Below, one piece after another: positions 46,632 through 58,390 of a stretch of DNA of 64,000 nucleotides. Both the position numbers and the translations under genes were made by a program. The stretch covers positions 2,044,422-2,108,421 of the forward strand of contig NZ_CP047943.1 of assembly GCF_014279595.1 (NCBI RefSeq), written 5' to 3'. The stretch comes from Synechococcus sp. RS9909. Its GTDB lineage: Bacteria > Cyanobacteriota > Cyanobacteriia > PCC-6307 > Cyanobiaceae. Position 1 is the first letter of the stretch; every line of letters begins with the position of its first letter. Below the pieces are notes generated by a model. It was not told the DNA's origin and searched no databases. It worked only from the letters and a program-made list of their open reading frames with translations.

Positions 46632-48389
46632 ATGCGCATCGCCCTGGCCCAGATCAATCCACTGGTGGGCGATCTACCTGGCAATGCCGCGCGCATCCTC
46701 GCCGCCTGCCAACAGAGCCAGCAGCAGAGCGAACCGGCGGATCTGCTGCTGACGCCGGAACTCTCGCTCTGGGGCTATCCCCCGCGCGACCTGCTGCTCA
46801 ACCCCACAGGGGTGGCTCAGCAACAGACGGTGATGGACCACCTGAGCCAAGACCTGCACGACCTCGCCCCGGCGCTGGCCGTGCTGGTGGGCGTGGTGGA
46901 ACCAGCCGGGGACAGCGCTCTGCCCCATCTATTCAATGCCGTGGCCTTGATCCAGGCGGGACGGTGGCGGGTGGTGGGACGCAAACAGCTGCTCCCCAGC
47001 TACGACGTGTTTGATGAAAGCCGCTACTTCCGCGCCGCCAGCGGCCCCTCCTGCCTGACCCTCAACCTGGCCGGGCAGCCCTGGCGTCTGGGACTCACCA
47101 TCTGCGAAGACCTCTGGGTGGAGCCCGCGCTCCAGAACCAGCGGCTCACAGGCCCCGATCCTGTGGCGGCCCTCGAACCGCTCGGCGTGGATCTGCTGCT
47201 GAATCTTTCCGCCTCCCCGTTCGCCCAGGAGAAATCCCCCCTGCGCCGCGAGCTGGCCGCACGGGCCGCCGCCCGCCTCAACTGCCCGGTGATCTACGTG
47301 AATCAGGTGGGGGGCAACGATGAGCTGATCTTTGATGGCGGCAGCTTTGTGATCGACCGCCCCAGGCAGGAGGGTCAGGCCGTACCGACGCTGACCCTGC
47401 AGCTGCCGATCTGCAAGGAAGCCCTGGACCTCTGGGATGCCGGCAGCACAGCCGCCGCGTCTGAGCTCAACCCCAAAGGGGCCGCAGCGATCAGGCCCGA
47501 TCACCACGCCATGAGCCGCGAAGAGCAACTGCTGCGCGCTCTGGTGCTGGGGGTGCACGACTACGCCGGCAAATGTGGCTTCCAGCGCGCCCTGCTCGGC
47601 CTCAGTGGAGGCATCGATTCCGCCCTGGTGGCCGTGATCGCCTGCGCTGCCCTGGGGGCCGATCGGGTGCAGGCCCTGCTGATGCCCTCCCCCTGGAGCT
47701 CCAGGGGCTCGATCGAGGACGCCGCTGCCTTGGCGCATCGACTGGGCCTCCACACCGACACCACACCGATCGAGGCGCTCATGGACAGCTTCGCCGCCAC
47801 ACTGACGCCGGTGCTCCAGGGTCCGCCGGCGGATGTGACCGCCGAGAATCTCCAGTCGCGCATCCGCGGCACCCTGCTGATGGCCGTGGCCAACCAGCAG
47901 GGGCAGTTGCTGCTCTCCACCGGCAACAAATCGGAACTGGCGGTGGGGTACTGCACCCTCTATGGCGACATGAACGGGGGCCTGGCGGTGATCGGTGACC
48001 TCTACAAATCCACCGTCTTCGCTCTCTGCGACTGGCTCGACAGTCCGGCCAGCCAGACCTGCCGCCGCGACCTCGGGCTGCCGACCAACGGCGAACTGGT
48101 GGGGCGCCCGATCCGGGAGAAACCCCCCAGCGCCGAATTGAGGCCCGACCAAAAAGACAGCGATTCGCTGCCCGATTACGCCGTGCTCGATCCGCTGCTG
48201 CGCGACCTGATCGAAGAGCATTGCGGAGAGGAGGCGTTGCTGCAGCGGGGCCATGCCCCCGAGACGATCACCCGGGTGCTGCGCCTGTTCCGCCGGGCCG
48301 AATTCAAACGACGCCAGGCGCCGCCGCTCCTGAAGGTGAGCCGTCAGGCTTTCGGCACAGGCTGGCGGCTGCCGATCGCTGCCGTCTGA
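46632..48389 (+). CDS. nadE: Glutamine-dependent NAD+ synthetase NadE
   Basis: NadE converts nicotinate adenine dinucleotide to NAD+ using glutamine nitrogen and ATP. The 585-residue protein has an N-terminal nitrilase-type glutaminase with the Glu-Lys-Cys triad in LLTPELSLWGYPPRDLL, VVGRKQLLPSYDVFDESRYF and LGLTICEDLW. The C-terminal synthetase domain has the P-loop LGLSGGIDSALVAVIA and ATGNKSEL-type segment LLSTGNKSELAVGYCTLYGD. The fused glutaminase form is typical of cyanobacteria. It lies 6 bp after nadD and 28 bp before ald. Confidence 0.96.
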   Translation: MRIALAQINPLVGDLPGNAARILAACQQSQQQSEPADLLLTPELSLWGYPPRDLLLNPTGVAQQQTVMDHLSQDLHDLAPALAVLVGVVEPAGDSALPHLFNAVALIQAGRWRVVGRKQLLPSYDVFDESRYFRAASGPSCLTLNLAGQPWRLGLTICEDLWVEPALQNQRLTGPDPVAALEPLGVDLLLNLSASPFAQEKSPLRRELAARAAARLNCPVIYVNQVGGNDELIFDGGSFVIDRPRQEGQAVPTLTLQLPICKEALDLWDAGSTAAASELNPKGAAAIRPDHHAMSREEQLLRALVLGVHDYAGKCGFQRALLGLSGGIDSALVAVIACAALGADRVQALLMPSPWSSRGSIEDAAALAHRLGLHTDTTPIEALMDSFAATLTPVLQGPPADVTAENLQSRIRGTLLMAVANQQGQLLLSTGNKSELAVGYCTLYGDMNGGLAVIGDLYKSTVFALCDWLDSPASQTCRRDLGLPTNGELVGRPIREKPPSAELRPDQKDSDSLPDYAVLDPLLRDLIEEHCGEEALLQRGHAPETITRVLRLFRRAEFKRRQAPPLLKVSRQAFGTGWRLPIAAV

Positions 48390-48417
48390 GCCAGATTGAA
48401 GCAACAGCCCCGCAGCC

Positions 48418-49557
48418 ATGGCCCACTCCATTCTCACCGCTCCGATGGCGAGCATCGGGGTTCCCACCGAAATCAAGGCGGATGAGCAGCGGGTGGCCCT
48501 CACCCCCGATGGCGTCAGGGATCTGGTCACCCAGGGGTTGGAGGTGCGCGTGCAGGCCGGCGCCGGTGATGGCGCTGGCATCGCCGATGCAGCCTTTGCA
48601 GCGGCCGGCGCCCAGGTGGTGGACCGGGACACCGCCTGGGCTGCCCATCTGGTGGTGAAAGTGAAAGAACCGCAGGAGGAAGAATTCCGGTTCCTTCGCG
48701 ATGACATGGTGCTGTTCACCTACCTGCATCTGGCCGCCTACCCGAAGGTGGGGCAGGCCCTGCTGGATGCGGGCACCACCGGCGTGGCCTACGAGACGGT
48801 GCAACTCGAAAATGGCAGCCTGCCCCTGCTGGCGCCGATGAGCGAAATCGCCGGACGCCTCGCGGCTCAGGTGGGCGCGCGGCTGCTGGAGAGGCCGAAC
48901 GGTGGACGCGGCGTGCTGATCGGTGGCTGCACCGGCGTGCGCCCGGCCCGTGTGGTCGTGCTCGGAGCCGGCACGGTGGGCTGGAATGCGGCCCGACTGG
49001 CGGCGGCGATGGATGCGGAGGTGATGCTGCTGGATCGCTCCCCCGAACGGTTGCGCAGTTTGGAAGCCGACCGGCGCGGGCGGCTGATGAGCGTGGTGAG
49101 CAGCCGCGGCCTGCTGGAACGGCTGGTGCCCACCGCCGACCTGCTGATCGGTGCTGTGCTCACCCCCGGCGGCCGTGCTCCCACGCTGGTGGATGAGGAG
49201 ATGGTGCAACAGATGCAACCCGGCTCGGTGATCGTCGATGTGGCGATCGATCAGGGGGGCTGTGTAGCCACCAGCCGGGAAACAACCCACACCGACCCCA
49301 CGGTGACCATCCACAGCGTGCAGCACTACGCCGTGGGCAACATGCCCGGTGCGGTGCCGTTCACCTCCACCGAAGCACTGGTGAGCGTCACGCTCCCCTA
49401 CATCCTCGGCATCGCCGGCCGCGGCCTGGAGGAAGCGGTGACCGAGCGGCCTGAACTGCTCTCCGGCCTCAACACCGTCCAAGGGGCCGTCTGCCATCCA
49501 GGCGTTGCCAAAGCGCTGGGTGTTCCCCCGAGACACCCGATGGCCTGCCTGCGCTGA
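48418..49557 (+). CDS. ald: Alanine dehydrogenase
   Basis: Ald interconverts alanine and pyruvate plus ammonia with NAD(H). The 379-residue protein opens MASIGVPTEIKADEQRVALTPDGVRDLV (residues 10 on) and includes LVVKVKEPQEEEFRFLRDDMVLFTYLHLA. The NAD-binding glycine motif is RVVVLGAGTVGWNAARLAAAM. SVIVDVAIDQGGCVATSRETTHTDPT and HYAVGNMPGAVPFTSTEAL follow. An alternative ATG at 48445 is possible. It follows nadE and converges with the DUF3326 gene, with 1 bp between their stops. Confidence 0.95.
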   Translation: MAHSILTAPMASIGVPTEIKADEQRVALTPDGVRDLVTQGLEVRVQAGAGDGAGIADAAFAAAGAQVVDRDTAWAAHLVVKVKEPQEEEFRFLRDDMVLFTYLHLAAYPKVGQALLDAGTTGVAYETVQLENGSLPLLAPMSEIAGRLAAQVGARLLERPNGGRGVLIGGCTGVRPARVVVLGAGTVGWNAARLAAAMDAEVMLLDRSPERLRSLEADRRGRLMSVVSSRGLLERLVPTADLLIGAVLTPGGRAPTLVDEEMVQQMQPGSVIVDVAIDQGGCVATSRETTHTDPTVTIHSVQHYAVGNMPGAVPFTSTEALVSVTLPYILGIAGRGLEEAVTERPELLSGLNTVQGAVCHPGVAKALGVPPRHPMACLR

Positions 49558-49558
49558 A

Positions 49559-50632
49559 TCAGCAACTCTCCTGCAGTGGCCGCAGCGGCCGCTGCAGCGC
49601 TGCGGGAGCAATCCCCTCCCTCAAGCTGAGCACCAACCCCGCCGCCTCGGCATAGCTCGCCGCCGGCAGCACCCGATCCGCCAGGCCGAGGGCCGCTGCA
49701 GTCACCTGCAGCAGGGAGGCATTGGCGACGGTGATCACCGGGATCCCTCGCTCAACACACGCCAGCACGGCCTCGCCGCCCAGGGCCCCATCAGGCACCA
49801 CCACTGCACCGAGATCAGCAGCCTGCAACCGCAGGCTGCGCGCACCAGCGAGACCAGTTGGCACCACCAGATCCGGCGCCCGGCTCAGCCCCACCAACAC
49901 ACAGGCCAGGAACGTGTATCCCAGTTCCTCCCCCGCCGCGCGGGGGTCCAGCTGCGGATCAAGGGGCAACGGCGACAGGGCCGGCGCATGGGCGCAGGGG
50001 ATCTGCAGGTGACGCACGAGCGCATGGCTGATCACCGCCTCCGCACCGGCGAGGGCATCCACACCACTGCCGTGGCGATAGGCCACCAGAGCGTCACTCT
50101 CAGGATCCTCGGGAAAGCGCGCCACCACAGCGATCGCCGTGGCGCCAGCGTCTTTCAGGCGCTCTCCGGCGCGCAGCAAGGCATCGGGATGCTCCAGGGT
50201 TCCCCAGCTCACGCCGCTCTCCCCCAGCTCCAGATGGACCCCGAGCGGTTGATCGGTGCTGAGCACAGGTCCGATCTCCAGCCCCAACGTCGCCCGGCAG
50301 CCATCCGCCACCTGCAGATGGCGCTGACGCAACTCCGGCTCAATCCCGGCATCCAGCAGGAGGCCGATCCGTTGCTGACGCACGGGTTGCAGGGCCCAGT
50401 CGCCGGCGGCGAAGCGATCCAGGGCGTAGCCCTCCACGTAATGGATGCGGCGATCGCTCCAGTAGAGCGCGGCTCCATTCATCACATTCGGGTGGGTCAC
50501 CAGGCAACCTGAGGCCGCCGCCAGCAGTCGCGCGCTGGCCAGGGCATCCCCGGCGTAGCCACCGATCGCGCAACCGATGCCGGTGGGCACCAGCAGCAGG
50601 GTGGGCAGGGACGCTGCCGTCACTGGATCCAC
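49559..50632 (-). CDS. DUF3326-family protein
   Basis: The 357-residue protein matches the cyanobacterial and plant DUF3326 family. LLLVPTGIGCAIGGYAGDAL is at the N-terminus, then LVTHPNVMNGAALYW and HYVEGYALDRF, and EELGYTFLACVLVGLSRAPDLV and ITVANASLLQVTAAALGL nearer the C-terminus. Function is unknown. The start is a GTG at 50632, with another in-frame GTG at 50623. It overlaps the upstream 62-residue gene by 13 bp, and that gene in turn overlaps the ferredoxin gene, so the three form a coupled minus-strand unit. Confidence 0.85.
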   Translation of the reverse strand: MDPVTAASLPTLLLVPTGIGCAIGGYAGDALASARLLAAASGCLVTHPNVMNGAALYWSDRRIHYVEGYALDRFAAGDWALQPVRQQRIGLLLDAGIEPELRQRHLQVADGCRATLGLEIGPVLSTDQPLGVHLELGESGVSWGTLEHPDALLRAGERLKDAGATAIAVVARFPEDPESDALVAYRHGSGVDALAGAEAVISHALVRHLQIPCAHAPALSPLPLDPQLDPRAAGEELGYTFLACVLVGLSRAPDLVVPTGLAGARSLRLQAADLGAVVVPDGALGGEAVLACVERGIPVITVANASLLQVTAAALGLADRVLPAASYAEAAGLVLSLREGIAPAALQRPLRPLQESC

Positions 50633-50808
50633 ACGGCCTCGAGACGCAACAGGCGGCTGTCGCCTTCGGCTGTGGGTGCCACCGAGGTGATCGCCCAGCG
50701 CAGCGGTTCACCGTGCCGGCGCAGCTGATCACGCAACCAGGGCCTCAGCTGAGCTGCCGGCAACCCTGGAGGACTGACCAGGGTGACGTGACGGTGCAGC
50801 AGCTTCAC
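50620..50808 (-). CDS. Conserved 62-residue protein, unknown function
   Basis: The product reads MKLLHRHVTLVSPPGLPAAQ, then LRPWLRDQLRRHGEPLRWAI and ends with RLLRLEAVWIQ. It resembles a small conserved hypothetical of picocyanobacteria, but I cannot name a family. The GTG start at 50808 overlaps the ferredoxin stop (GTGA), and its 3' end overlaps DUF3326. The tight coupling on both sides supports it being a real gene. Confidence 0.72.
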   Translation of the reverse strand: MKLLHRHVTLVSPPGLPAAQLRPWLRDQLRRHGEPLRWAITSVAPTAEGDSRLLRLEAVWIQ

Positions 50809-51143
50809 TTCTGATACTGACCGAACTGGGCCTCATACAGCGCATCCTCCTGACCGGCGATCACCTTGAGATCGGAACGGGGGTAAGACACACACAGAAG
50901 GGCAAAACCATCCTGGCGCAGCTCCTCTTTTACGCCCATGGCATCGGGCTGATGCACCTCGCCCTCGGTGATGCGGGCCGCGCAGGTCGTGCACACCCCG
51001 GCGCAGCAGGAACTGGGCAGAGGAACACCCGCCGCTTCGGCAGCGGCGAGCACCGTTTGCTCAGGGGTGCACGGAAAGGCATGCTGCTGACCATCCAATT
51101 CAACGGTGATGGCGAAGGAGGGGGCCGCAGTGGAATCGCTCAT
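50805..51143 (-). CDS. [2Fe-2S] ferredoxin with Cys replacing Arg in the cluster loop
   Basis: The 112-residue protein (ATG 51143) is a plant-type ferredoxin relative. Its cluster loop is SSCCAGVCTTCAARI, with ligands Cys46, Cys51, Cys54 and a fourth Cys84 in ALLCVSYPRSDLKV. The usual CRAG becomes CCAG, placing an extra cysteine beside the cluster. The N-terminal 20 residues are variable. It is coupled to the 62-residue and DUF3326 genes. Such ferredoxins often serve dedicated partners rather than photosystem I. The upstream frame to 51209 is unlikely. Confidence 0.9.
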   Translation of the reverse strand: MSDSTAAPSFAITVELDGQQHAFPCTPEQTVLAAAEAAGVPLPSSCCAGVCTTCAARITEGEVHQPDAMGVKEELRQDGFALLCVSYPRSDLKVIAGQEDALYEAQFGQYQK

Positions 51144-51212
51144 CCTTGTTGAAACGGTGACGGAAAGCAGCATCCTCTCAGGAGGGAGGGTCGGCACTGG
51201 CGCCAACACAAC

Positions 51213-51237
51213 AAAAAAGCCGACCCGAAGGCCGGCC
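51213..51237 (-). terminator. Rho-independent terminator of the main atp operon
   Basis: On the minus strand GCCGGCC, loop TTCG, GGTCGGC (one G-U wobble) is followed by six T. It lies 33 bp after the atpG stop and ends the eight-gene ATP synthase operon. Confidence 0.9.
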
Positions 51238-51269
51238 TCGTTGAGAAAAGCTGTCAGTGCAACCCAAGG

Positions 51270-52220
51270 TCAGGCCATCGCAGCGGCACCACCCACCACT
51301 TCAAGAATCTCCTGAGTGATCGCCGCCTGACGGGCCTTGTTGTAGTCAAGGGTCAGAGTCTTGGCGAGGGCCTTGGCGTTGTCGCTGGCATTGTTCATCG
51401 CCGTCATCCGGCTGGCGAGCTCAGAGGCGGCAGCTTCCTGAAGGGAACGCAGCAGCTGGTTCTGCAGATAGAGCGGCAGCAGAGCATTGAGCAACTGCTC
51501 CGGGCTCTGCTCAAACACGATGTCGGAAGGGAGGCTCGGCTGGGTGTTGGCAGGACCCGAACCGGTTTCCACCGTGAGGCGACCTTCCTTGGTGGTGAGA
51601 CGGAAGATTTCGTCGTCGGCCTCAGCAATCCCCTGGGGGTCGAGGGGAAGCAGGGTCTGCACCACGGGCTTGCAGCTCACCAGGTTGATGAATTTGGTGT
51701 AGATGATCTCCACACGATCGGTGGTGTCAGAGAGAAACTCTGCGAACACTTCGTTGGCGATCGCACCGGCTTCATCCGCCGTAGGCACCTGCTCCAGACC
51801 GGTGAAGGTGGCCTGGATGGGGTACTGCCGATTGGTGAAATAACTGATCGCCTTACGACCGATCAACACCAGATCGACTTTGTAACCCTGCCCCTTCAAC
51901 TCTGCGAAGCGTTGCTCCGTGCGCTTGATGATGTTGGCGTTGTAGCCGCCACACAAGCCACGATCACCGGTGACAGCCACCAGGGTGATGGTGTCGACGT
52001 CGCGCTGCTCCAACAGGGGAGCGTCGGCATCTTCAAAACGCATGCGCGACTGGAGGTTTTCCAGCAGGCGTGCAAGCCGATCCGCGAAGGGACGGCTACG
52101 CAGCACCTGTTCCTGGGCCCGCCGCACTTTGGCCGCAGCCACCAGGCGCATCGCCTCGGTGATCTTGCGAGTGTTCTTGACCGATTTGATCCGGTCTCGG
52201 ATCTCCTTCAGATTTGCCAT
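51270..52220 (-). CDS. atpG: ATP synthase F1 gamma subunit
   Basis: Gamma is the central rotor shaft. The 316-residue protein has the N-terminal coiled-coil [32 protein letters not shown] and the C-terminal helix [46 protein letters not shown]. An insertion around residues 200-240 includes [16 protein letters not shown], as expected for the photosynthetic gamma regulatory region. Plant-type redox-active cysteines are not obvious. It is the last gene of the operon. Confidence 0.96.
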   Translation of the reverse strand: MANLKEIRDRIKSVKNTRKITEAMRLVAAAKVRRAQEQVLRSRPFADRLARLLENLQSRMRFEDADAPLLEQRDVDTITLVAVTGDRGLCGGYNANIIKRTEQRFAELKGQGYKVDLVLIGRKAISYFTNRQYPIQATFTGLEQVPTADEAGAIANEVFAEFLSDTTDRVEIIYTKFINLVSCKPVVQTLLPLDPQGIAEADDEIFRLTTKEGRLTVETGSGPANTQPSLPSDIVFEQSPEQLLNALLPLYLQNQLLRSLQEAAASELASRMTAMNNASDNAKALAKTLTLDYNKARQAAITQEILEVVGGAAAMA

Positions 52221-52231
52221 GGCTCAGGCCC

Positions 52232-54356
<2,125 letters not shown>

Positions 54357-54357
<1 letters not shown>

Positions 54358-54875
54358 CAGGCGTCCTCCAGATTGGCGATGGAGGCATCGATGAGACGGG
54401 CTTGACCGTTGGCATCAAGGCGACCAGGCAATTCGGCCATGACCTTGTCGATCGCGGCCATGGCGGCCTCACGGCGAAGTTGCTCACTCAAGCGGGCACC
54501 CTCGGCGGTGAGCTCGGAAAGAGCGTCCTGCTTGAGGGCAGCCATCGCAGAAATCGTGCGCTTCTCGCCATCCAGACGGATCGCCTCAGCACGGGCCTTG
54601 CCGTCCGCAAGGATCGTTTCTGCTTTCTGCTGAGCGGCGGCGAGGTCGGCCTGGGCTTTGGCGAGATCAGCCGTTGCTTTCTTCAGACGGGTCTCGGCAT
54701 CGTCGAGATCGCGAAGGATCGCCTGGCGACGACGTTCAAGAATGCCGCCGAGGAATCCCTTCAGGAACCAGCCCAGCACCCCGATCACAATGATCAGGTT
54801 GATCAGGTTGGTCTCGAAGAGGTTCAGGTTGATCCCGAAACCCTCAGAGGCGAAGAGTGAATAGAAAGTCATCAT
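54357..54875 (-). CDS. atpF: ATP synthase b subunit
   Basis: Subunit b anchors the peripheral stalk in the membrane. The 172-residue protein has one N-terminal membrane helix (LINLIIVIGVLGWFLKGFLGGIL) after GINLNLFETN, then a long charged amphipathic coiled coil with ERRRQAILRDLDDAETRLKKATADLAKAQADLAAAQQ. Cyanobacteria use b and b' as a heterodimer, as found here. It overlaps atpF' by 1 bp and atpH by 1 bp. Confidence 0.96.
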
Positions 54876-55339
54876 CAGGCCGCCAACAATCGTTGAATGA
54901 TCTGAGAGCTGAGTTGATCGACCTGGGCCATCAACTGGGCTGAAGCCTGCTCACGCTGTGACTCGATCTCACGGCGGGCCTGCTCGCGCGTGCGATTGGC
55001 TTCCGCCTCAGCTTCGGCGAGAGCTTCGCGATACAGACGGTCCACCTCCTGCTCGGCCTCCACAATGGCGGCCTGGGCGGCCTGTCGAGCGCTCCGAAGC
55101 TGATCGGTGAGGTCAGCTTCCAGACGCTCAACCTGGGCCAGCTTCTGCTTGGCCTCGGCGCGGCTGGTGGAGATGTAACCCTCACGATCTTCCACGACCT
55201 TGCCGACCGGACGGAAGAAAAGGGAGTTGAGCAGGAAGGTGAGGAGCACCACCTGAACCGCCATCAGCGGCAGGGTGGCATCGAGGTCGAAAAGACCTCC
55301 CTCCGGTACCCCTGCTTCAGCGAGCAGAAGCCAGGTCAT
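54875..55339 (-). CDS. atpF': ATP synthase b' subunit
   Basis: Subunit b' pairs with b in the peripheral stalk, a feature of photosynthetic bacteria and chloroplasts. The 154-residue protein has an N-terminal membrane region ([34 protein letters not shown]) and a long coiled coil, ending [23 protein letters not shown]. It lies 89 bp after atpE. Its stop overlaps the atpF start. Confidence 0.95.
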   Translation of the reverse strand: MTWLLLAEAGVPEGGLFDLDATLPLMAVQVVLLTFLLNSLFFRPVGKVVEDREGYISTSRAEAKQKLAQVERLEADLTDQLRSARQAAQAAIVEAEQEVDRLYREALAEAEAEANRTREQARREIESQREQASAQLMAQVDQLSSQIIQRLLAA

Positions 55340-55428
55340 GAAAGAGGAGCGCTGGGTGGAAGCGAAACAGTGAACTCAGACGAAACGGCGGATCGCATCC
55401 CGGAGGATGGCGATCCGCGCTGCCTGGA

Positions 55429-56558
<1,130 letters not shown>

Positions 56559-56580
56559 GAAGTCAGGGGGTTGCGCGGAC

Positions 56581-57006
56581 TCAGGCGTCAGTGACGGCCT
56601 GAAGGATCAAGGCGGGCTTGTAGAGAAGAAAACCGAGAAAGGCGGGAAGCAATTCGAGCTGGGGAAGCCTGGCCGAAGCGACGATCAGGAGCATCGGCAC
56701 AACCAGCTGAAATCGCCCCACCTGACGGGATCCTCCGCCGAGCCGGGCCACGCTGCGGGCGAGCAGACGCAGGTACAGAAGACCGGCGGCTGCTCCCACC
56801 AACAGGCTGCGGGCCACAAGGAGATCGAAACGGATGGCCGCGACAAGGGCCGCAACCAGGGAAACGATCAAGGTGGCCAGCATCAGTCGCCGTTGCAGTC
56901 GGGCGTAATCGTCCATTCCGTTGTCGGCAGGGCCGGAGGCCAGAGCCGCATCAGTGGAAGACAACGCCTGCAAAAAGCTTCTGAGAAAGCGCGCGGAATC
57001 TATCAC
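56581..57006 (-). CDS. atp1: ATP synthase accessory protein Atp1 (AtpI-like)
   Basis: This is the first gene of the cyanobacterial atp operon, an AtpI/UncI-like membrane protein whose Gram-negative relatives help assemble the c-ring. The 141-residue product has hydrophobic segments ([45 protein letters not shown] and [31 protein letters not shown]-like tail). The start is a GTG at 57006, overlapping the upstream methyltransferase stop (GTGA). An ATG at 56919 could be the true start, shortening it to about 112 residues. Confidence 0.85.
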   Translation of the reverse strand: MIDSARFLRSFLQALSSTDAALASGPADNGMDDYARLQRRLMLATLIVSLVAALVAAIRFDLLVARSLLVGAAAGLLYLRLLARSVARLGGGSRQVGRFQLVVPMLLIVASARLPQLELLPAFLGFLLYKPALILQAVTDA

Positions 57007-58226
57007 GCGTGCTCGGCTCGTACCCCTTTGGGAGCACGGAGGAGCAGCAGTCTCCGCCGCCAGAGATCCCGAACGATGGAGGCGTTGATCTCCAGGCCGG
57101 CAAGGGAGTGCAGGGGCACCCCGGGCTGAGACTCCACAGCACGCAACACGGCGACCTCAGCATCGCTGAGCGAAAGGGGCTCGAGGTCCGGACCGAGCAG
57201 ACTCCCGGAAGGCCAGCCCCAGAGGCAGGGCTGAAGCTCCGCAGAAGCATCCAGCAGCAGCCGATCGTCCAACCATGGATTCGGCACCACCGGGCGCCGC
57301 GTCAGAAAAAACTCGAAATGACTGATGTCGGGGTCGAGCTCCTCCACAAGAGCCCACTGATCGCGAGGAGAGAGCGCAAGGGCTCTCTCCAGGAGCTCAC
57401 CCGTGAGAAGGCGGGATGGGTGCCACACCGCAGGATTGGAGAAACCGGCGAAATGGAGCCCGGCCGCTTCGATCAGAGCCATCAGCCGCTCCAGGTTGTA
57501 ACTGGTCTCCTGGGGGTGGAGATACATGTCGGCGAAATTGGCATCCGCGGCCGTGTCAAGCGCCCACCGCTGCTCGTGATGGCGCCGGAGCCGATGCTCT
57601 TCGGGAAGCACCTGAAACAGTTCTCGACCCAATCTCAGACCGCTCTCCCCCGTGCCCACCCCCAAAAGAGCGAGGGCCCGCTGACAGCGATGAATCTCCC
57701 AACGTCCCGCATCGGCATAAAGGAACAGATGCAGAATTCCGTCCTCCGCCATCAGCTCAGCCAAAGAGCGCAGTCCGGCGAGGGGATCCCGGAGATGGTG
57801 GAGCACCCCCACGGAATTGATGTAGTCAAACGGCCCCTCGCCAGCGAGATCCAGCAGGCTGCGTTGTTCCTGGCGCAGTGCCACCACCCGCTCGCCTCCT
57901 CCGGAGCGACGCAGGCGCTCCCGCGCCACCTCCAGGGCGCCGGCGCTGATGTCCACTGCCAGCACGTCCGCCCCCGGATTGAGATGGCAGAGATAATCCG
58001 TGCTCACCCCGGTGCCGCAGCCGGCATCGAGTAACCGCAAGGGATGGGGGGCTCCAGAGGAGGGGCACGGCAACTGGCCCCGCACGGCGGACTGAACGCT
58101 GGCCCAACACCAACGCCAGTTGTACCCGGGAGGGGGGCCATCCTGAAGCGGATCACCCGGGTAGGGGAAGCGGTCATAGAAAGCGCTCACCACTGGCGTG
58201 GCAGCGTCGCGGCGGGAGTCGGACAT
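57003..58226 (-). CDS. SAM-dependent methyltransferase upstream of the atp operon
   Basis: From the ATG at 58226 the product has 407 residues. The methyltransferase core begins near residue 60: LRLLDAGCGTGVSTDYLCHLNPGADVLAVDIS is the SAM site, then FDYINSVGVLHHLRDPLAGLRSLAELM. The C-terminal half (about 180 residues), including MYLHPQETSYNLERLMALIEAAGL, has no domain I recognise. Its substrate is unknown. It overlaps atp1 by 4 bp (GTGA), which raises the possibility that it is transcribed with the ATP synthase operon. A longer frame to 58322 lacks support. Confidence 0.85.
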   Translation of the reverse strand: MSDSRRDAATPVVSAFYDRFPYPGDPLQDGPPPGYNWRWCWASVQSAVRGQLPCPSSGAPHPLRLLDAGCGTGVSTDYLCHLNPGADVLAVDISAGALEVARERLRRSGGGERVVALRQEQRSLLDLAGEGPFDYINSVGVLHHLRDPLAGLRSLAELMAEDGILHLFLYADAGRWEIHRCQRALALLGVGTGESGLRLGRELFQVLPEEHRLRRHHEQRWALDTAADANFADMYLHPQETSYNLERLMALIEAAGLHFAGFSNPAVWHPSRLLTGELLERALALSPRDQWALVEELDPDISHFEFFLTRRPVVPNPWLDDRLLLDASAELQPCLWGWPSGSLLGPDLEPLSLSDAEVAVLRAVESQPGVPLHSLAGLEINASIVRDLWRRRLLLLRAPKGVRAEHA

Positions 58227-58390
58227 GCGGATGGGAGCAGACGGCAACACCGCTGGGGTGTGTCGCGAGCTTTTCATGCGCCAGGGCGGGATTCCGAGCG
58301 CGCAGCCACGGCCTGCAAACATTTGTTCATGCCCTTCCTGGAGCCCAGAAGGCGACCCGTAACCTGGCCGGATCCGGCTTGCTTTCGTTC

